Positions 59,315 to 64,000 of a stretch of DNA of 64,000 nt are shown here, one piece after another. Each line of letters starts with the position of its first letter. Within the stretch, counting starts at the first letter, position 1. The translations under genes and the position numbers were made by a program. Origin of the DNA: Pseudomonas marginalis (lineage in GTDB: Bacteria; Pseudomonadota; Gammaproteobacteria; Pseudomonadales; Pseudomonadaceae); contig NZ_FNSU01000003.1 of the NCBI RefSeq assembly GCF_900105325.1, positions 2,790,001 through 2,854,000 on the forward strand, read 5' to 3'. The notes under the pieces were generated by a model that was not told the origin of the DNA, did not search any database, and worked only from the letters and a program-made list of their open reading frames with translations.

Positions 59315-60646
59315 TTACTTGATCACCGGTGCAGGGCCTTCGGCCACGCCCAGGTCATCTTCTTCACGGGTGTCGGAGATACTGCGACCACCGGAAGCCA
59401 ACTCGCTTTGCAGTTGGTCGGTGTCCAGCTCCTTGACCCACTTGGCCACAACGAGGGTGGCAACGGCGTTACCCACCAGGTTGGTCAGTGCACGGGCTTC
59501 GGACATGAAGCGGTCGATACCCAGGATCAGCGCCAGGCCGGCAACCGGCAGGTGGCCGACAGCCGACAGGGTGGCTGCCAGTACGATAAAGCCGCTACCG
59601 GTCACGCCAGCAGCACCTTTGGAGGACAGCAGCAGCACCAGCAGCAGGGTGATCTGGTGGGTGATGTCCATGTGGGTGTCAGTCGCCTGGGCGATGAACA
59701 CGGCCGCCATGGTCAGGTAGATCGAGGTACCGTCGAGGTTGAAGGAGTAACCGGTCGGGATCACCAGGCCGACTACGGATTTCTTCGCGCCCAGACGCTC
59801 CATCTTGATCAGCATGCGTGGCAGTGCGGACTCGGAGGAAGAAGTACCCAGTACGATCAACAGTTCTTCACGGATGTAGCGGATCAGTTTGATCACGCTG
59901 AAACCGTGGGCGCGGCAGATACCGCCCAGCACCACCAGCACGAACAGCAGGCAAGTGATGTAGAAGCAGATCATCAACTGGCCCAACTGCACCAGGGAAC
60001 CTACACCGTAGGCACCGATGGTGAACGCCATGGCGCCCAGGGCACCGATTGGCGCGAGCTTCATGATCATGTTGATGATGTTGAACATCACGTGGGCGAA
60101 GCGATCGATGAAGTCCAGCACCGGCTTGCCGTAGGCACCCAGGCGATGCAGGGCGAAACCGAAGATCACCGAGAACATCAGCACTTGCAGGATGTCGCCG
60201 TTGGCGAAGGCGCCGACGATGGTGTTCGGGATCACATTGAGGATAAAGCCAACGATGCTCTGGTCTTTACCGGCAGTGACGTAGGCCGCCACTTTGGAGG
60301 CGTCCAGGGTTGCCACGTCGATGTGCATGCCGGCGCCCGGTTGCACGACGTTCACCACGATCAGGCCGATCAGCAGTGCGATGGTGGAAACGATTTCGAA
60401 GTACAGCAGCGCGTAGCCACCGGTTTTGCCGACCGATTTCATGCTTTGCATGCCGGCGATGCCGCTGACAACGGTGCAGAAGATGATCGGGGCAATGACC
60501 ATTTTGATCAGCTTGATGAAGCCGTCACCCAGTGGCTTGAGCGCCACACCGGTCTGCGGGTAGAAGTGACCGAGCAAAATACCGATAACGATTGCAACGA
60601 TCACCTGGAAATACAGGGATTTGTAGATTGGCTGACGAGTCGTCAT
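59315..60646 (-). CDS. dctA: C4-dicarboxylate transport protein DctA
   Basis: 443 residues, DAACS-family symporter for succinate, fumarate and malate. Serine-rich hairpin GTSSSESALPRML, FNLDGTSIY and the SKGAAGVTGSGFIVLAATL block are diagnostic; about eight helices plus two re-entrant loops. GAGGAA before the ATG at 60646 decides the start over a long upstream extension. A sigma-54 promoter and upstream palindromes precede it, which fits DctB/DctD control. Confidence 0.95.
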   Translation of the reverse strand: MTTRQPIYKSLYFQVIVAIVIGILLGHFYPQTGVALKPLGDGFIKLIKMVIAPIIFCTVVSGIAGMQSMKSVGKTGGYALLYFEIVSTIALLIGLIVVNVVQPGAGMHIDVATLDASKVAAYVTAGKDQSIVGFILNVIPNTIVGAFANGDILQVLMFSVIFGFALHRLGAYGKPVLDFIDRFAHVMFNIINMIMKLAPIGALGAMAFTIGAYGVGSLVQLGQLMICFYITCLLFVLVVLGGICRAHGFSVIKLIRYIREELLIVLGTSSSESALPRMLIKMERLGAKKSVVGLVIPTGYSFNLDGTSIYLTMAAVFIAQATDTHMDITHQITLLLVLLLSSKGAAGVTGSGFIVLAATLSAVGHLPVAGLALILGIDRFMSEARALTNLVGNAVATLVVAKWVKELDTDQLQSELASGGRSISDTREEDDLGVAEGPAPVIK

Positions 60647-60671
60647 TGCAGAGTTCCTCAATCGTCCCGTG

Positions 60672-60685
60672 TGGCAAATATCCGC
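60672..60685. promoter_or_regulatory. Degenerate copy of the dctA palindrome in the leader
   Basis: GGCAAATATCCGCC differs at two or three positions from the upstream GGCGGATATCCGCC sites. It lies about 25 bases before the dctA start codon. Confidence 0.4.
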
Positions 60686-60732
60686 CATTGCCCACGACAC
60701 TTGAATTGCGAACCCTCCTGCACTGGAGGGAT

Positions 60733-60740
60733 TTGTTGTT
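60733..60740 (-). promoter_or_regulatory. CA-motif-like sequence in the dctA leader
   Basis: On the minus strand AACAACAA fits AAYAAYAA. It is about 90 bases before the start codon, so any Crc/Hfq effect would be less direct than at araF. Confidence 0.35.
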
Positions 60741-60781
60741 TGCGAAGCCTGTAGCACCAGGCCTGCGCTGTAATCCTTATC

Positions 60782-60796
60782 GCAAACGCCGTGCCA
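60782..60796 (-). promoter_or_regulatory. Sigma-54 promoter of dctA
   Basis: TGGCACGGCGTTTGC on the minus strand matches the -24/-12 consensus TGGCAC-N5-TTGC exactly. The start site would be near 60771, about 125 bases upstream of the dctA ATG. dctA genes are known RpoN targets driven by DctB/DctD. Confidence 0.88.
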
Positions 60797-60875
60797 CTTT
60801 GCTGAAAACCCCCTGGGGGCCTTAAGACATCAGGGCTGCGGATTTCAAAGCCCCCTCCGAAGAGCCGAATCGGCT

Positions 60876-60930
60876 GGCGGATTTCCGCCGCACTGCCCAA
60901 TCCCGTCCTACAATTTGGCGGATATCCGCC
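60876..60930. promoter_or_regulatory. Two palindromic enhancer-like sites upstream of the dctA promoter
   Basis: GGCGGATTTCCGCC (60876-60889) and GGCGGATATCCGCC (60917-60930) are 41 bases apart, about four helical turns. Measured from the sigma-54 start site they centre near -111 and -152, where bacterial enhancer-binding proteins sit. DctD is the expected binder; the divergent AraC regulator is an alternative. Confidence 0.65.
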
Positions 60931-60986
60931 TTGTTGCCCTGCCGGGTGATGACTACCATCCGCCCTTCCATGGACGAGGGCCCCGC

Positions 60987-61985
60987 ATGCGTGAACGTAC
61001 CATCGCCAGCCATTACGCCCGGGCAGCCCTGGGCGGTGCGCGTCGAACCGGTTACGACTATTCGGGCCTGTTGCAACAGCTGGGCATCACCCCGGAACTG
61101 TTGACCGAACCTCGCGCCCGCATTGCGCCCGAGCAATTCACCCGGCTGCTGCAAATGCTCTGGCTGGCACTGGACGATGAGTACCTGGGGTTCGCCGACG
61201 GCCCGAGCAAACGCGGCACCTTCGCCATGATGTGCCATGCGCTGATCCACTGCCGCACCCTGGAGAAGGCTCTGGAACGCGGCTTATTATTTTATAGCCT
61301 ATTCCCACAAGGCCCGCGCTGGCAGCTGACACGAGAAGGCGAAATGGCCCGCCTGAGCCTGGATGATTCTCACCTGTGGGACCCGGATCACTTCCTCAGC
61401 GAATGCCTGCTGGTGATCTGGCACCGCCTGGGCAGTTGGCTGATCGGCCAGCGCATTCGTTTGCACCAGGCCACGTTCAGCTACCCGATGCCGGCCCACG
61501 CCGCTGAATATGACCTGCTGTTCCCCTGCGCCCAGGTGTTCGGTGCCCCGCACAGCAGCCTGGTGTTTCCCGCCCGCTACCTGAGCCTGCCATTGTTGCA
61601 GGACGAACGTACCCTAAAGCATTTCCTTGAGCGTTCCCCCGCCGACCTGCTGTCACGCCCGGATGAAGGCGACAGCTTGAGCAGCCAGCTGCGACGCTTG
61701 TTGAGCCGCGACCGCACGCCTTGGCCAGACCTGGAGGCCGTCGCCCAGCACTTGCACGTCAGCCCGCAAACCCTGCGCCGACATTTGCGCGAAGAAGGCA
61801 CCAGCTTTCAGGCGCTTAAGGATGAATTGCGGCGGGACATCGCCATCTACCACCTGGGGCGGGCGGATTTGTCCTTGCAGGCGATCGCCGAGCAGCTGGG
61901 GTTCTCCGAACCGTCGGCGTTTCATCGGGCGTTCAAGAAGTGGACGGGACTGACACCGGGGGCCTATCGGGCGCAGGAGAATTAG
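60987..61985 (+). CDS. AraC family transcriptional regulator (Arabinose_bd/OruR-like type)
   Basis: 332 residues: N-terminal domain of the PF12625 type (YARAALGGARRTGYDYSGLLQQLGI; DPDHFLSECLLVIWHRLGSWLIG) and C-terminal AraC helix-turn-helix pair (AVAQHLHVSPQTLRRHLREEG; IAEQLGFSEPSAFHRAFKKWTG). The ATG at 60987 is taken as start; an ATG at 60971 is out of frame and a longer frame begins at 60915 within the palindrome. Divergent from dctA. It corresponds by position to the regulator near phoPQ in P. aeruginosa. Confidence 0.88.
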   Translation: MRERTIASHYARAALGGARRTGYDYSGLLQQLGITPELLTEPRARIAPEQFTRLLQMLWLALDDEYLGFADGPSKRGTFAMMCHALIHCRTLEKALERGLLFYSLFPQGPRWQLTREGEMARLSLDDSHLWDPDHFLSECLLVIWHRLGSWLIGQRIRLHQATFSYPMPAHAAEYDLLFPCAQVFGAPHSSLVFPARYLSLPLLQDERTLKHFLERSPADLLSRPDEGDSLSSQLRRLLSRDRTPWPDLEAVAQHLHVSPQTLRRHLREEGTSFQALKDELRRDIAIYHLGRADLSLQAIAEQLGFSEPSAFHRAFKKWTGLTPGAYRAQEN

Positions 61986-62031
61986 AGGGGTGTTGTTTGT
62001 GAGGGCCTCATCGGGGTGCAAGCCCCCGATA

Positions 62032-62108
62032 GGCATAAGTATCTACACAACTTCAGTAGGATAACGCGTAGCAGGGGGCTCGGCTCAAGATGTGTAGATA
62101 CTTATGCC
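62032..62108. repeat. Perfect inverted repeat hairpin between convergent genes
   Basis: GGCATAAGTATCTACACA (62032-62049) and its exact complement at 62091-62108 with a 41-base loop. It appears to be a third extragenic repeat family in this window and lies between the AraC gene and phoQ. Confidence 0.85.
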
Positions 62109-62136
62109 CGGACAGGGCCAGCCCAGCCACTGAAGA

Positions 62137-63483
62137 TCACACAGACGGAAAGTGAATCTTGAACGCCGCCCCACCCAGCGGCGAATCCCCCAGGGTCAGT
62201 CGTGCGCCGTAGCTTTCTATGATGTCCTTGACCACCGCCAACCCGATCCCCTGCCCCGGATGCTGACGGTCCAGGCGCTCGCCCCGTTGCAGAATCCGTG
62301 CACGCTGGTCCGGCGGCACCCCGGGGCCGTCGTCCTCGATGCACAACTCGAGCCCTTCGGAATTTTCCACCAGGCTGACGCGCACTTCACTCAGGCACAA
62401 CCGATAGGCGTTTTCCAGCAGGTTGCCGAGCAATTCAAGCAGGGCGCCCTTCTCGATCGGTACATCGCATTCGTCCGGCAGTTCAAAGGACACCGCGACG
62501 CCCTTGTCGCGGTAGACCTTGCCCAGGGTATCGCAGAGGCTTTGCACTACCGGTTCCAGGCGCACCTGATGGCGCACCAGGCCGCTTTTGCGCAGGCTGG
62601 CACGCTGCAGCTGGTAGCCGATCTGCTGGCTCATGCGTTCGATCTGGGATTGCAGCACCCAGGCCTGGTCGCGATCTTCCGGACGTTGCGCCATGTCTTC
62701 GCTCACGCTTTGCAACACGGCGAGCGGCGTTTTCAGGCTGTGGGCCAGGTCATCGAGGGAGTCGCGGTAACGTGCCCGTTGTTCGCGCTCGCTGTGCAGC
62801 AGGCGGTTAAGGGAGCCGGTGAGACGCAGCAATTCGCGCGGGTGTTGCTCGGAGAGGCTTTCGCGGGTACCGCCTTCGATCTGGTCAAGCTCCTGGCTCA
62901 ATCGCCGCAGGGCCTGCAGACCCCAGGTCAGGCCCAGCCACAGCAAGGTCAGCAGCACCAGCAGTGCCGCGCCGAAGCCCAGGTAGAGGTTTTCGCGCAG
63001 GCCTTCGAGGGTCAATTGGTATTCGCGCACCGGTTGCAGGGCCACGATACTGAACGCCGCACTCTTGCCGCCGAGCAGCCTGACCTCGACGTCATAGACG
63101 AAGAACTCCTGCCCGTCGGCCTCGCGAATCCGCGCAAACTCATTGCCGCGCCCGTCATAGCGCGGCTTGTAGTTGATGTTTTCGTCCCGGGTGGCCCGCG
63201 AACGCCACACCAGGTGGCCTTCGCGGTCATAGATATAGCCGAGCAACCGGCTATCGGTGAGGTTGAAGCGCTCATCCGGCAACTGCGCCGGCATCAGCAG
63301 GCGATTGTTTTCCACCCGCGCGGCGGAGATCAGGGTGGTGACGTCCGACGCCAGGCGCTGCTCGATGGAATCCTGCAATGCCAGGCTGAACGCGCCCTGC
63401 ATGGCGGGCAACAGGCCCAGCATAAACAGCACGGCCAGGGTGGCGGCCGCCAGCATCAAGCGCACACGGAGCGAGCGAATCAA
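62137..63483 (-). CDS. phoQ: Two-component sensor histidine kinase PhoQ
   Basis: 448 residues. Two transmembrane helices (about 10-30 and 168-190) flank an acidic periplasmic sensor domain. HAMP-like linker, then HisKA with phospho-acceptor His248 (LDDLAHSLKTPL) and HATPase with NLLENAYRL, DDGPGVP and GQGIGLAVV. PhoQ senses low divalent cations and cationic peptides. The TTG at 63483 overlaps the phoP stop (TTGA). Order phoP-phoQ next to the AraC regulator and dctA matches P. aeruginosa, where oprH precedes phoP. Confidence 0.9.
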   Translation of the reverse strand: MIRSLRVRLMLAAATLAVLFMLGLLPAMQGAFSLALQDSIEQRLASDVTTLISAARVENNRLLMPAQLPDERFNLTDSRLLGYIYDREGHLVWRSRATRDENINYKPRYDGRGNEFARIREADGQEFFVYDVEVRLLGGKSAAFSIVALQPVREYQLTLEGLRENLYLGFGAALLVLLTLLWLGLTWGLQALRRLSQELDQIEGGTRESLSEQHPRELLRLTGSLNRLLHSEREQRARYRDSLDDLAHSLKTPLAVLQSVSEDMAQRPEDRDQAWVLQSQIERMSQQIGYQLQRASLRKSGLVRHQVRLEPVVQSLCDTLGKVYRDKGVAVSFELPDECDVPIEKGALLELLGNLLENAYRLCLSEVRVSLVENSEGLELCIEDDGPGVPPDQRARILQRGERLDRQHPGQGIGLAVVKDIIESYGARLTLGDSPLGGAAFKIHFPSV

Positions 63484-64000
63484 CGGCAGCGCTCATTGAA
63501 CAGGTAGCCCAGGCCACGCACGGTGTCGATCGGCTTGAACCCCGCCGGGCCTTCCAGCTTACGGCGCAGGCGGCCGACCAGCACTTCAATCACATTCGGA
63601 TCGCGCTCATCGTCGTCGGGGTAGAGCTGCTCCATCAGGCGGTCCTTGGCGACGACCTGCTGGTGATGGCGCATCAGGTATTCGAGGATGCGATATTCAT
63701 AGGCGGTCAATGCCAGGGGCTGTTCATCGAGGGACGCCTGCTTGCGGTTGAGGTCCAGCAGCAAGGGCCCGGCGACGATGGTCGACTGGGTAAACCCGCT
63801 GGAGCGGCGCAGCAAGGCGTTCATCCGCGCCTCCAGCTCTTCGAACTGGAACGGCTTGACCACATAGTCGTCGGCCCCGGCGGCCAGGCCTTCGACCTTG
63901 TCCTGCCAGTTGCCACGCGCGGTGAGGATCAGGATCGGAAAGGTCTTGGCCTGGCTGCGCAGTTGGCGGATCAGGTCCAGGCCGCCCATGCCGGGCAGGC
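63480..64000 (-). CDS. phoP: Response regulator PhoP, C-terminal part
   Basis: About 173 residues are visible; the start lies beyond the right edge. The receiver part (LPGMGGLDLIRQLR, ILILTARG, KVEGLAAGADDYVVKPF with the conserved Lys) and the OmpR-type winged helix (LTAYEYRILEYLM; VIEVLVGRLRRKLEG; IDTVRGLGYLF) are complete from there. The phospho-acceptor Asp falls just outside. Partner of PhoQ, whose gene overlaps its stop codon. Confidence 0.92.
   Translation of the reverse strand, partial: LPGMGGLDLIRQLRSQAKTFPILILTARGNWQDKVEGLAAGADDYVVKPFQFEELEARMNALLRRSSGFTQSTIVAGPLLLDLNRKQASLDEQPLALTAYEYRILEYLMRHHQQVVAKDRLMEQLYPDDDERDPNVIEVLVGRLRRKLEGPAGFKPIDTVRGLGYLFNERCR

Noticed and set aside
1..64000. 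Search for a new defence or mobile island
   Set aside because: Apart from one ISL3 element no integrase, recombinase, toxin-antitoxin, restriction or phage gene was seen; gene order is largely the core Pseudomonas order.

Overview
The window is a chromosomal segment of a fluorescent Pseudomonas, most likely the P. fluorescens group. The evidence is high GC, Pseudomonas-type gene order (holB-tmk-mltG-pabC-fabF-acpP-fabG-fabD-plsX-rpmF-yceD / maf / sppA-HAD-rluC / rne, and dctA-araC-phoQ-phoP), and many GTGGGAGGGGGCTTGCTCCC-type REP sequences. It is mostly core genome. The only mobile element is one intact ISL3-family insertion sequence. I see no rRNA, tRNA, CRISPR array, prophage or defence island.

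Layout. 1-7 kb: end of a crotonase gene, an acyltransferase (PlsC family), a CorA-type ion channel, a glutamine amidotransferase, and a FadB-like/FadA-like beta-oxidation pair with inverted-repeat elements upstream. 7-14 kb: a 31-residue membrane peptide with a Crc/Hfq-type CA motif at its ribosome binding site, an exported cytochrome c with an unusual N-terminal domain, the transglutaminase/alpha-E/circularly permuted ATP-grasp operon, a candidate small RNA, RraB, and several small or exported proteins. 14.3-17.1 kb: a MocR-type regulator gene split by the ISL3 element, with a perfect 8-bp target duplication. 17.3-23.4 kb: OmpA-like and DUF4398 lipoproteins, a periplasmic binding protein, etfB-etfA and, divergently, ETF-ubiquinone oxidoreductase behind a clear sigma-70 promoter with a PsrA-type box. 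23.4-31 kb: an AraC regulator, an alcohol dehydrogenase, and an IclR-araH-araG-araF-SDR pentose uptake cluster. 31-37 kb: GNAT, two small proteins, and a four-gene PfkB kinase / NCS1 permease / ADP-ribosylglycohydrolase / GntR operon that resembles E. coli yegTUVW with a different transporter. 37-40 kb: DUF1285, DUF4823, moaA and a TetR regulator, then a small RNA whose position matches rgsA. 40.3-57.5 kb: tatD, holB (no pilZ between them), tmk, mltG, pabC, the fatty-acid synthesis cluster, maf, sppA, an HAD phosphatase, rluC, and rne with a leader of about 0.7 kb. 57.5-64 kb: MocA-like and XdhC-like molybdenum-enzyme maturation genes, dctA with a sigma-54 promoter and upstream dyads, an AraC regulator, phoQ and the 3' part of phoP.

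Functional links. Fatty-acid degradation (FadB/FadA-like, EtfAB, ETF-QO) and synthesis (acpP-fab-plsX) both lie here, and the PsrA-type box suggests fatty-acid-responsive control of electron transfer. RNase E and its putative inhibitor RraB are both present. Regulatory signals visible in the DNA (PsrA box, sigma-54 promoter with enhancer-like palindromes, CA motifs, long rne leader) give more testable biology than any single unknown gene. The least understood systems are the yeg-like nucleoside/sugar operon and the ATP-grasp/alpha-E/transglutaminase operon.
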